A DNA stretch of 64,000 nt, from positions 154,196 to 218,195 of the forward strand of contig CAMHNI010000002.1 of assembly GCA_946186505.1 (NCBI GenBank), written 5' to 3'. Below are positions 8,604-16,768 of the stretch, piece after piece; positions within the stretch are counted from its first letter, which is position 1; each line of letters starts with the position of its first letter. A program made the position numbers and the translations under genes. The DNA is from an uncultured Prevotellaceae bacterium. GTDB taxonomy: Bacteria > Bacteroidota > Bacteroidia > Bacteroidales > Bacteroidaceae. The notes under the pieces were generated by a model. It was not told the DNA's origin and made no database searches. It was given only the letters and a program-made list of their open reading frames with translations.

Positions 8604-10691
8604 ATGATGAAGTTTTCATTTGTTAGGATTGACAAGAAGAGGGTACTCCACCTGACGGTGAAGCCGGTGGAGTGGTTCCTGGACCGTATCAAGAAAGACA
8701 CCAAGAGTGAGGATATTGGCGGACTGCGCCGGCATATTGCGATGTTCGGCGACGGAGCGGGCTATGAACAGCGGGTGCCCGTGGCCCGAGTTTACCCGTC
8801 GGTAGAACTGGTGAAGCGCGAGAACGGTAATTTGGAGGTTGTTGCCTTCAACGGCTTGGTATGGCTCCACGTGCCCGACCTGCTGAAGCAAGAGGAACTG
8901 ACAGCCGTAAAGGAGTCCGTGAAGATGCTGCCGATGACGTTTGCCGCCTTCGTGGGCGCTGACGGCCGCAGTGTTGAGATACTGGTGAGCGTGGCGCGTG
9001 CTGACGGTCCGCTACCATCGACGGAGCATGATATGGATGTGTTCTGTAAGACGGCATACGAGGCGGCGATTGATGTCTATAGCGGTATATTGCCGAAACC
9101 AATCGGACGGCAGCCGGTGACGGCGCGTTGTAATTTCCGTATGACCTTAGACGAGCAGCCGTTTGTCGCTGCCGATGTCAGTCCGCTGAAAGTCAGTGCT
9201 TTGCCAGCAGCGACGGACGGAAGTTCGACTGAGGAAGACGAACCGCAACAGTGGAACAATGACGCCGACCTGTATGCCAAATATGAGTTGATGTATAAGC
9301 AGGCGTCGGAGGAGGCTTACGAGGAGACGGCTCAGGTGATAGAGTCGCAGCGGTACGAGGCTTACCTCACGGAGCTGACAAGGCGGCTCTGTGCGATGGG
9401 CGTGCCCGAGGAGGAGAGCTTCCTGCACCTGCGCAACCATCATGCCTTCAAGCACCGGTTTGACGAGTTGACGCTGCGGACTATCGTATCGGCTGTCTTT
9501 GCCGAAGAGAAGCCTAAGCGGCTGCGTGAGGTGGATGCTGTGAGCAGGGAGACTTGGCAAATCGTGAAATTCCTGACGACACGCTATGTGTTCCGCTACA
9601 ACACGGTGATGGGCTATACTGAATACCGGCCCAACAATAGCTGGAGCCAGGAATGGGAACCGTGCGATGAGAATGTGATCAACGGCATGACCATTGAGGC
9701 CCGCATGGAGAATATAGACGCCTCGTTCAACGAGGTGAGGCGATATACGCAGTCGAACATGATCAGGCGGTCGGACCCTGTGCTGGACTATCTGATGAGG
9801 GTGTATGATGTATGGGACGGCAAGACAGACCACATCGGCATGCTGGCCAGGACGGTACCCTGTGACATCCCGGAGTGGGAGTCGTGGTTCCGTAAGTGGT
9901 TCCTCTATATGGTGGCACAGTGGTTAGGCCGGGTGCGTGACTACGGCAACTCTATCGTGCCGATGCTCATCTCGCCTCAGGGCGACGGCAAATCGACGTT
10001 CTGCCGCAATCTGCTGCCTGATGAACTGCGGTGGGGTTTCTTGGATAACCTGGACGTCGATAAGAAACGGCAGACGCTGCAGGCCATGCATAACTTCCTG
10101 CTCATCAACTTGGACGAGTTCAACCAGATAAGCCCGAAGACGCAGGAGGGCTTCCTGAAAAACGTCATCCAGCTGCCCAGTGTGAAGATCAAGCGTCCTT
10201 ATGGCCGTCATGTCGAGGATTTCCGCCGTATGGCGTCGTTCATTGCCACCACCAATGAGAGCAGTGTCCTGACCGACCCCTCGGGCAACCGTCGCTTCAT
10301 CTGCGTCAGGCTTACGGCACCCATCGATACCGACTATAAGCCCAACTATGCCGCTCTCTATTCACAGGCTTGTCGTCTGGTGATCAACAAGGAGGAGCAG
10401 TATTGGTTTACGCCTGACGAGGTGAAGGCCGTCATTGCCCATAACCGTGAGTTCGAACAGGTGCCGCCTTCTGTCTATTATTTCAAGGAGTACTACGATG
10501 TGGTACAGGACGAGCAGGACGGAGAGTGGAAGACGACGACAGCCATCTTTGACCGCTTGCGCAAGCTGGCAGGTTCGGGTCTGAAGGCTAACAGTGTTGC
10601 CCGTTTCGGACGTTACCTGCGTAACATGCCCGACATTCGCCAGAAGCGCGTCACGAGCGGAACGGCCTATCTGGTACGTGAAAAGCAATAA
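8604..10691 (+). CDS. VirE_N (BT4734-like) primase - VapE helicase fusion
   Basis: 695 residues. The N-terminal part (about 30-190) matches the VirE_N/BT4734-like domain, related to archaeo-eukaryotic primases: DGRSVEILVSVARADGPLP followed by FCKTAYEAAIDVYSG and the CNFRMTLDEQPFV segment. The C-terminal part is a VapE-type P-loop NTPase (PF05272): Walker A G460-D-G-K463-S-T, Walker B LLINLDEF with D504/E505, a sensor ATTNES near 549, and the arginine motif PSGNRRF (R563/R564). Such fusions are carried by phage-like and integrative elements and are frequent near Bacteroidetes capsule loci. All motifs are intact. ATG 8604 and 8607 are both possible starts. The stop codon abuts the right inverted repeat. 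Confidence 0.88.
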   Translation: MMKFSFVRIDKKRVLHLTVKPVEWFLDRIKKDTKSEDIGGLRRHIAMFGDGAGYEQRVPVARVYPSVELVKRENGNLEVVAFNGLVWLHVPDLLKQEELTAVKESVKMLPMTFAAFVGADGRSVEILVSVARADGPLPSTEHDMDVFCKTAYEAAIDVYSGILPKPIGRQPVTARCNFRMTLDEQPFVAADVSPLKVSALPAATDGSSTEEDEPQQWNNDADLYAKYELMYKQASEEAYEETAQVIESQRYEAYLTELTRRLCAMGVPEEESFLHLRNHHAFKHRFDELTLRTIVSAVFAEEKPKRLREVDAVSRETWQIVKFLTTRYVFRYNTVMGYTEYRPNNSWSQEWEPCDENVINGMTIEARMENIDASFNEVRRYTQSNMIRRSDPVLDYLMRVYDVWDGKTDHIGMLARTVPCDIPEWESWFRKWFLYMVAQWLGRVRDYGNSIVPMLISPQGDGKSTFCRNLLPDELRWGFLDNLDVDKKRQTLQAMHNFLLINLDEFNQISPKTQEGFLKNVIQLPSVKIKRPYGRHVEDFRRMASFIATTNESSVLTDPSGNRRFICVRLTAPIDTDYKPNYAALYSQACRLVINKEEQYWFTPDEVKAVIAHNREFEQVPPSVYYFKEYYDVVQDEQDGEWKTTTAIFDRLRKLAGSGLKANSVARFGRYLRNMPDIRQKRVTSGTAYLVREKQ

Positions 10692-10780
10692 TTCTACTTA
10701 CATTACATACATTCTACTTACATTGTGTAAATATCTGAAAACAAACATGTTAATGTCTAATGTAAGCAATGTAAGTAAAA
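10691..10780. repeat. Right arm of long inverted repeat
   Basis: The reverse complement of the left arm. It has TACTTACATT at 10695 and 10715, a variant TACATACATT at 10704, then a spacer and TAATGTAAGC (10758) and AATGTAAGTAA (10768). Read on the minus strand, its first 23 bases are identical to the start of the left arm, and the inner part matches apart from one missing 20-bp unit and a diverged spacer. It begins at the last base of the VapE stop codon and lies 34 bases before the DegT aminotransferase gene. Confidence 0.9.
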
Positions 10781-10813
10781 AAATAAAATTCATATAATAA
10801 ATACGAGAAGATT

Positions 10814-12022
10814 ATGAAAATATCTTTCTCACCCCCTGACATTACTACGCAGGAGGCTGAACTGGTGCGCGAGGCACTGCTGTCGGGCTGGATTACGACT
10901 GGCCCAAAGACCAAGGAGTTTGAAAAAAGAATTGCTGCGTTCTGTGGAACGGAGAAAGCCGTGTGTCTGAATTCGGCCACTGCGTGTATGGAGTCTATCC
11001 TCCGGGTTCTTGGTGTGGGACCTGGTGATGAGGTTATCACGTCGGCCTATACTTACACCGCGACGGCTTCGGTGGTGTGTCATGTGGGTGCCCGTGTGGT
11101 GCTTGTCGATACCAAGCCCGGCTCGTTCGAAATGGACTACCAGAAAATGGCCGATGCCATTACGGAACGTACGAAGGTGGTGATGCCCGTTGACTTAGGT
11201 GGTGTCATCTGTGACTATGACGCCATCTTTGCCGCCGTGGAGAGCAGGAAGCACCTGTTTCATGCTGCCAATGACATTCAGAAGGCTTTCGGTCGCGTCA
11301 TCGTACTGGCTGACGCTGCTCATGCCTTCGGGGCATGCTGGCGAGGCAGAAGAGCCGGAGCCATTGCCGACTTTACATCGTTCTCGTTCCATGCCGTCAA
11401 GAACCTGACGACGGCTGAGGGCGGTGCCTTGACGTGGCTTTCGCGTGAGGGGCTTGACAATGAAGCTCTCTATAAGCAGTTCCAGTTGCTGAGCCTGCAT
11501 GGACAGAGCAAGGACGCGCTGGCCAAGACACAGTTGGGGGCTTGGGAGTACGACATCGTGGCACCTTACTATAAATGTAACATGACGGACGTGATGGCTG
11601 CCATCGGACTGGTGCAGTTGGAACGCTATCCGCAGTTGCTGGAGCGTCGCCGCCAGATTATCGGCCGATACGACGAGGCCCTGAAGGGACTGGATGTTCA
11701 AGTGCTGGACCATTATCCGTCGGACGACACACGGTCGAGCGGTCACCTCTATATCACCCGCCTTTTGGGCCGGACGATGGAGGAACGTAATGACGTGATC
11801 GTGAGGATGGCTGAACGTGACATTGCCTGCAATGTACATTACAAGCCTCTGCCGATGATGACGGCCTACAAGACACTGGGCTTTGACATTAAGGACTACC
11901 CCAATGCTTTCGACATGTTCCACAACGAGGTGACGCTGCCCCTGCATACGAAACTGACGGGCGAGATGGTGGAGTATGTGATTAGTAACTATGTGAGCAT
12001 ATTGGATGATAAGGTTTTGTGA
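10814..12022 (+). CDS. DegT/DnrJ/EryC1 family PLP aminotransferase
   Basis: 402 residues, a sugar aminotransferase that puts an amino group on a UDP- or dTDP-linked keto-sugar. The PLP lysine is K196 in SFHAVKNLTTAEGG, with the earlier VCLNSATACMES motif binding the cofactor phosphate and VLADAAHAFGA supplying the ring-binding aspartate. Family length is normal. With the WbpM/CapD-type 4,6-dehydratase further down it would form a two-step route to an amino-deoxy sugar, and with the overlapping PglC-like transferase it could feed the first sugar of the repeat. It overlaps the next gene by 17 bases. Confidence 0.88.
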   Translation: MKISFSPPDITTQEAELVREALLSGWITTGPKTKEFEKRIAAFCGTEKAVCLNSATACMESILRVLGVGPGDEVITSAYTYTATASVVCHVGARVVLVDTKPGSFEMDYQKMADAITERTKVVMPVDLGGVICDYDAIFAAVESRKHLFHAANDIQKAFGRVIVLADAAHAFGACWRGRRAGAIADFTSFSFHAVKNLTTAEGGALTWLSREGLDNEALYKQFQLLSLHGQSKDALAKTQLGAWEYDIVAPYYKCNMTDVMAAIGLVQLERYPQLLERRRQIIGRYDEALKGLDVQVLDHYPSDDTRSSGHLYITRLLGRTMEERNDVIVRMAERDIACNVHYKPLPMMTAYKTLGFDIKDYPNAFDMFHNEVTLPLHTKLTGEMVEYVISNYVSILDDKVL

Positions 12023-12593
12023 CATCTTCTTTTCCGGAGTAGGATTGGTATTGCTTTCCCCGCTTTTCCTGGTACTGTATGTGTTGATTCGTATAGGAAG
12101 CAGAGGCGGCGGGTTTTATTCTCAGGAGCGTATCGGAAAAGATGGCGTGCCTTTTAGACTGTATAAGTTCCGGTCCATGCGTCAGGATGCTGACAAGCAG
12201 GGTCTGATTACTGTTGGAGGCCGTGATCCGAGGATTACCAAAGTGGGCTACTTCATCAGAAAATACAAACTGGATGAGCTGCCGCAGCTGTGGAATGTCT
12301 TCATTGGCGATATGAGCTTGGTCGGTCCTCGGCCTGAAGTGGAGAAGTACACACGATTATATTCTGAGGAGCAGCGGAAGGTGTTGTCTGTCAGACCGGG
12401 AATAACCGACTGGGCATCTATAGAATATGTTGACGAGAACCGGATTCTTGGTGAGGCGGACGATCCGGACAAGGCGTATGTCGAACAGATTATGCCTGAC
12501 AAAATCCGGTACAACATGATTTTTATTAACCATCAGACAGTAGGGGAATATTTCAAGATAATATTCACTACTTTCTTTAAGATTCTCAGATAG
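12006..12593 (+). CDS. Short initiating sugar phosphotransferase (PglC type)
   Basis: 195 residues: one N-terminal reentrant/membrane helix (GVGLVLLSPLFLVLYVLIRI) and the catalytic domain only. Signature pieces are LYKFRSM, DELPQLWNV and MSLVGPRPE, followed by VRPGITDWAS. These monotopic enzymes transfer a phospho-sugar from a UDP-sugar to undecaprenyl phosphate and so start repeat-unit synthesis on the inner face. The 17-base overlap with the aminotransferase suggests the two act on the same UDP-amino sugar, as with PglE/PglC pairs. A second, long-form initiating transferase occurs at 16758. Confidence 0.9.
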   Translation: MIRFCDIFFSGVGLVLLSPLFLVLYVLIRIGSRGGGFYSQERIGKDGVPFRLYKFRSMRQDADKQGLITVGGRDPRITKVGYFIRKYKLDELPQLWNVFIGDMSLVGPRPEVEKYTRLYSEEQRKVLSVRPGITDWASIEYVDENRILGEADDPDKAYVEQIMPDKIRYNMIFINHQTVGEYFKIIFTTFFKILR

Positions 12594-12594
12594 A

Positions 12595-13680
12595 TTGAAG
12601 CTATTAGAGTTGTTTTTTGAGTTGCTTCGTTGTGCATTGTGGGGAGGAACGTTTGACAGACAACTGTCACAGAAAGAGTTCCTGCAGCTAATGGTTGTTG
12701 CCGAACAACAGACGGTAACAGGACTTTTGTTTGATATCTTGTCAGGGCAACAGGCCGGGGTAGAGAAACAAGTGGTATTGAGATATGCCAATAAGCTTTC
12801 GAAGATACATCGGAAGAACCAGGTTACCAATGCGGAGTTGCTGGACTTTGCCCATCTGTGCGAGCTGAACCACATCGATATAATCGTGGTAAAAGGTCAG
12901 ACGATAGGGACGCTATATCCTAACCCGATGCTCAGGGTGTCGGGAGACATAGACTTCCTGATAAAGGATGACTATCAGTCGTGTAAAAGCTTGATAGAGA
13001 ACGTCCTGGGCGTGACGCTTCCAGAAAAGATGTTAGAAAGGGAAGTGTCGTTCAAACGAAATGGACAGCTGTATGAATTGCACAACAACCTGATAGAATT
13101 TGGAAGCAAAAGGAACAACAAATACTGGAAATCGCTGATGCAGGAGGCATGGGACAACCCTGCCTATATCGTTGTAGATGGGGCAAAGGTGCGGACGCTG
13201 CCTCCCACAATCAATGCCGTCTATATCTTCTTGCATTTGTTTTTCCATCTTATCCGTGAAGGGGTGGCCTTGAGACAGCTGTGTGACTGGGCCGTGTTCC
13301 TGCATGCCTGTCATGATGAAATAGACCGGGCGGAGCTGGCACAGATTCTGGAAAGGCTGGATGTGGTAAATGCATTCCGGGCTTTCGGCTCCATCCTGAT
13401 TGGTGATCTGGGCCTTCCTCAGACCAGTTTCCCGATGGAGGTGTCCGAAAAAGATGCCGAATGGCGGACAAGAATCCTGAGGGACATTTTCAAGGGTGGC
13501 AATTTCGGCAAGCAGAACCATCATTCAAAGAATTCCCTGATGTTTAAGTTTGAAACGATGCGGATAGCTTGGAGAAACAGTCGCCACTATTACAGTCTGG
13601 CTCCGACGGAGGCCAGGCTGCTGTTGCCCAGGCTGTTGAAACGGAATCTGCTATTGATGGCAAAAGGTAGGTTAAGATAA
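12595..13680 (+). CDS. NTP_transf_5 nucleotidyltransferase-fold protein, copy 1
   Basis: 361 residues. The nucleotidyltransferase core is visible as VVKGQTIGTLYP followed by the GxxDxD-like SGDIDFLIKDDY near residue 120; a helical C-terminal half follows with the family motif FFHLIREGVALRQLCDW. This matches the uncharacterised nucleotidyltransferase family PF14907 found in surface-polysaccharide loci. No ATG precedes the conserved N-terminal helix, so the TTG at 12595, one base after the previous stop, is the likely start; it keeps LLELFFELLRCALW, which aligns with FFSLLRYSIG of the second copy. The transferred group is unknown. Confidence 0.8.
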   Translation: MKLLELFFELLRCALWGGTFDRQLSQKEFLQLMVVAEQQTVTGLLFDILSGQQAGVEKQVVLRYANKLSKIHRKNQVTNAELLDFAHLCELNHIDIIVVKGQTIGTLYPNPMLRVSGDIDFLIKDDYQSCKSLIENVLGVTLPEKMLEREVSFKRNGQLYELHNNLIEFGSKRNNKYWKSLMQEAWDNPAYIVVDGAKVRTLPPTINAVYIFLHLFFHLIREGVALRQLCDWAVFLHACHDEIDRAELAQILERLDVVNAFRAFGSILIGDLGLPQTSFPMEVSEKDAEWRTRILRDIFKGGNFGKQNHHSKNSLMFKFETMRIAWRNSRHYYSLAPTEARLLLPRLLKRNLLLMAKGRLR

Positions 13681-13689
13681 TTGAAGAAT

Positions 13690-15621
13690 ATGAACAATCC
13701 ATTCAAGAAACTGATAAACTGGTATTTCACGAAGAGGGCACTGCCGTATTGGTGCATCCTGATACTGGACATGTTTGTCCTGCTGCTGGCAGGACTGTTT
13801 ACCTATTGGATTTTTATCTATCGCCGACGGGTGTCGGTAGATATGCTGATGCTGGTCAGAACGCTCTGTATGTACGTCCTGCCAAGTATTATCGGTGCCA
13901 GGATGTTCCATACGTATTCGGGCATCATTCGCTATTCGTCGTTTGTTGACTTGATGAGGGTGGCATACGCCAATGGGGTGTCGCTGATTGTTGCATACGC
14001 CTGGCATCACTTTATTTACTCTTTGCCGAAGGACATGTTCTATCATCTGCACTATCGGCATATCATACTGATGTACGTCATCGGTACGGCCATGATGTGG
14101 GGTATGAGGGCTCTGGTGAAGACCCTCTACGATGTGATGACGACGGACGGAGGGGCACTCTGGGCATTTATCTATGGTGTGAAGGAAGGTGGTATCGGAT
14201 TGGCCAAGAGCTTGCGCGAGCAGCGACCGAAGCAGTTTGTGGTGAAGGGCTTCATCTCGCCTGACGATACTTATAAGCATAATCTGGTGATGGGCGAGAA
14301 AGTGTTCAGTACTGATGAAGACCTGGCATCAATCATCAGCAAACGCCGTATCAAGGCTGTGCTGGTGTCTCCGTTGCAGACTGATGACTTCCGAAAGAAA
14401 CCGGAACTACAGGACAAACTGTTAGCGGCCGGCGTGAAAATCTTCATGACGCAGAATGCCAAGGAGGTGGGCGTCGAGGATGTGACAGAGGAGAACGGAA
14501 ACTTCCAGATGAAGGAGGTCAGCGTGGAGGACCTGCTGCCCCGCGATGAGATCAAGGTGGATATGAAGGCGATGGGTGAGCTGCTCAGCGGCCGCCGCAT
14601 CCTGATAACGGGTGCCGCCGGCAGCATCGGTAGTGAGCTGGTGCGCCAGATTGCCAACTACCGTCCGACGGCCATGATGCTGATAGACCAGGCAGAGACA
14701 CCTGAGCACGATGTGCGGCTGATGATGGCACGGGAATACCCTGAAGTGGAGGCCGAGACCGTAGTGACGAGCATCTGTAAGGCTGACCGCATGGAAGAAA
14801 TCTTCAGGGACTTCAGACCCGATTATGTGTTCCATGCCGCTGCCTACAAGCATGTGCCGATGATGGAGAACAATCCGTCGGAGGCGGTGCAGAACAACAT
14901 CTACGGCACGAAGGTGATTGCCGACCTGAGTGTGAAGTACGGGGTGAAGAAGTTTGTGATGGTATCTACCGACAAGGCTGTGAACCCGACAAACGTCATG
15001 GGCTGTTCGAAACGTATCTGTGAGATCTACGTCCAGAGCCTGAACCATGCCATACAGCATGGAGAGGAGCAGGGGGTCACACAGTTCGTGACAACGCGCT
15101 TCGGCAATGTCTTAGGCTCCAACGGTTCGGTGATTCCTTTGTTCCGTGAGCAGATTAAGAAAGGCGGTCCGGTGACAGTGACCCATCCAGACATCATCCG
15201 CTATTTCATGCTCATCTCTGAGGCATGTAAATTGGTGCTGGAGGCTGGTACGAAGGGTAATGGCGGCGAGATTTTCGTTTTCGACATGGGACAGCCGGTG
15301 CGTATTGCCGACCTGGCCAAGCGTATGATACGGTTGTCGGGTGCCATGAACGTGGAGATTAAATACACCGGACTGAGGGCCGGCGAGAAACTGTACGAGG
15401 AAGTGCTGAACGACCAGGAGAGTACGAAGCCGACCTTCCATGAGAAAATCCGCATTGCCGAGGTCCGTGAGTACGACTTCAAGGAGGTGTCCAAGCAAAT
15501 AGACGAGCTGATAGCTGTCTCACGGAAGTATGACGACATGGCGACGGTTGGCAAGATGAAGGAGATTGTGCCAGAATATAAAAGCAACAATTCCGTATAT
15601 GAGGAACTGGACAAGGGGTGA
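13690..15621 (+). CDS. WbpM/CapD-type membrane UDP-sugar 4,6-dehydratase
   Basis: About 643 residues. Four N-terminal membrane helices (to about residue 140), a CoA-binding-like middle domain, then a short-chain dehydrogenase domain with ITGAAGSIGSELVRQI (NAD site, near residue 310). The active-site region reads STDKAVNPTNVMGCSKR: the usual YxxxK tyrosine is methionine, as known for the WbpM class of large dehydratases. It makes the 4-keto-6-deoxy sugar used by aminotransferases such as the one at 10814. A TTG at 13681 directly after the previous stop is an alternative start three codons upstream. Confidence 0.9.
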   Translation: MNNPFKKLINWYFTKRALPYWCILILDMFVLLLAGLFTYWIFIYRRRVSVDMLMLVRTLCMYVLPSIIGARMFHTYSGIIRYSSFVDLMRVAYANGVSLIVAYAWHHFIYSLPKDMFYHLHYRHIILMYVIGTAMMWGMRALVKTLYDVMTTDGGALWAFIYGVKEGGIGLAKSLREQRPKQFVVKGFISPDDTYKHNLVMGEKVFSTDEDLASIISKRRIKAVLVSPLQTDDFRKKPELQDKLLAAGVKIFMTQNAKEVGVEDVTEENGNFQMKEVSVEDLLPRDEIKVDMKAMGELLSGRRILITGAAGSIGSELVRQIANYRPTAMMLIDQAETPEHDVRLMMAREYPEVEAETVVTSICKADRMEEIFRDFRPDYVFHAAAYKHVPMMENNPSEAVQNNIYGTKVIADLSVKYGVKKFVMVSTDKAVNPTNVMGCSKRICEIYVQSLNHAIQHGEEQGVTQFVTTRFGNVLGSNGSVIPLFREQIKKGGPVTVTHPDIIRYFMLISEACKLVLEAGTKGNGGEIFVFDMGQPVRIADLAKRMIRLSGAMNVEIKYTGLRAGEKLYEEVLNDQESTKPTFHEKIRIAEVREYDFKEVSKQIDELIAVSRKYDDMATVGKMKEIVPEYKSNNSVYEELDKG

Positions 15622-15658
15622 GGCGCTTAGCTACGCTGGTGAAAAGTGAAAAGTGACG

Positions 15659-16768
15659 ATGACGGAAATCACGGAGAAGTTCTTCAGCCTGCTTCGATAT
15701 TCCATTGGGGAACAGCAGGTTATCCCGACAATGGAGCTTGACGAATGGGAAGCCGTCAACACGATGGCTATGGAACAGTCGCTGACGGGGGTGTTCTACC
15801 AGGGTGTTAGCCGGCTGGCCAGAGAGGTGAAGCTGCCTGAGGAAGTGACGCTGACGTGGTATTTCCAGAACGAGCAGATTATAGAGGCAAACAAGTCGAT
15901 GAATACTGCCGCGGTGAAGGTGTTACGGAAGTTCCGTCGGGCGGGGTATGGTTGCTGTCTGCTGAAGGGGCAGGGTAATGCCTTGATGTATCCTCATCCT
16001 TCATCCCGTATGCCGGGTGACATAGACGTGTGGGTGAATGGTCCTGTCAGGAAACTTGTTGGCATGGCCAAGAAGTCGAGTCCGGAGTGTGCTGCCGTCT
16101 ATCACCACATCGACTTCCCGCCTATCGGTGACATCTCTGTCGAGGTACACTACCGCCCCTCTTTCGCCAACAATCTGATTCATAATAGGAGGATGCAACG
16201 ATGGTTTCTGCAGATGGCTGATAAACAATGTAACAACAAGGTTGAACTTCCTGACGGTGCCGGAGTTATCTGTATGCCGACGGATGCTTTCAACAGGATC
16301 TATCAGATGTCGCACATATCGCATCATATCTTTCAGGAAGGCATCGGTCTGCGTCAGGTGCTGGACTATTACTATCTGCTGAAAAGGGGTGTAACTACAG
16401 AACAAAGGCGTGATGAGGAAAAGCTTCTTCGTCGTTTCGGCTTGTATGGGGTTGCCGCTGCCGTCATGTATATCTTGAATGAAGTGTTTGGAATGGAAAA
16501 GGACCAGTTGCTTGTGCCTCCAGACGAGAGAAAAGGTCGTTTTCTGCTGAATGAGATTCTGATGGCAGGCAATTTCGGACACTATGACAAGAGGCTGCAA
16601 AACAGCACCAGCCGCCTGTCAAAGAATGTGCAGCGACTGCGCCGTGACCTTCGTTTCGTCACTTATTTCCCCTCAGAGTGTCTCTGGGAACCTGTGTTCC
16701 GGTGGTATAATTTTTTCTGGAGAGTTTGGTATAATAGAATCTTAAGCTATAACAAAGATGAGAAATAA
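15659..16768 (+). CDS. NTP_transf_5 nucleotidyltransferase-fold protein, copy 2
   Basis: About 369 residues, paralogous to the protein at 12595. It shares LLKGQGNALMYPHPSSRMPG followed by DIDVWV (the acidic catalytic motif), the later HISHHIFQEGIGLRQVLDYY, and the late motif ILMAGNFGHYDKR (compare IFKGGNFGKQNHH in copy 1). Two copies flanking the dehydratase in one operon suggest duplication, perhaps with different acceptors. A GTG at 15653 lies inside a short GTGAAAA-type repeat, so ATG 15659 is preferred. The end overlaps the next gene by 11 bases. Function in polysaccharide decoration is inference. Confidence 0.8.
   Translation: MTEITEKFFSLLRYSIGEQQVIPTMELDEWEAVNTMAMEQSLTGVFYQGVSRLAREVKLPEEVTLTWYFQNEQIIEANKSMNTAAVKVLRKFRRAGYGCCLLKGQGNALMYPHPSSRMPGDIDVWVNGPVRKLVGMAKKSSPECAAVYHHIDFPPIGDISVEVHYRPSFANNLIHNRRMQRWFLQMADKQCNNKVELPDGAGVICMPTDAFNRIYQMSHISHHIFQEGIGLRQVLDYYYLLKRGVTTEQRRDEEKLLRRFGLYGVAAAVMYILNEVFGMEKDQLLVPPDERKGRFLLNEILMAGNFGHYDKRLQNSTSRLSKNVQRLRRDLRFVTYFPSECLWEPVFRWYNFFWRVWYNRILSYNKDEK

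Noticed and set aside
7911..10780. Invertible segment as in Bacteroides phase-variable capsule promoters
   Set aside because: Those inverted repeats are short and flank a promoter of about 200 bp. Here the arms are ~100 bp and 2.7 kb apart, with no invertase gene nearby and no promoter facing the capsule genes.
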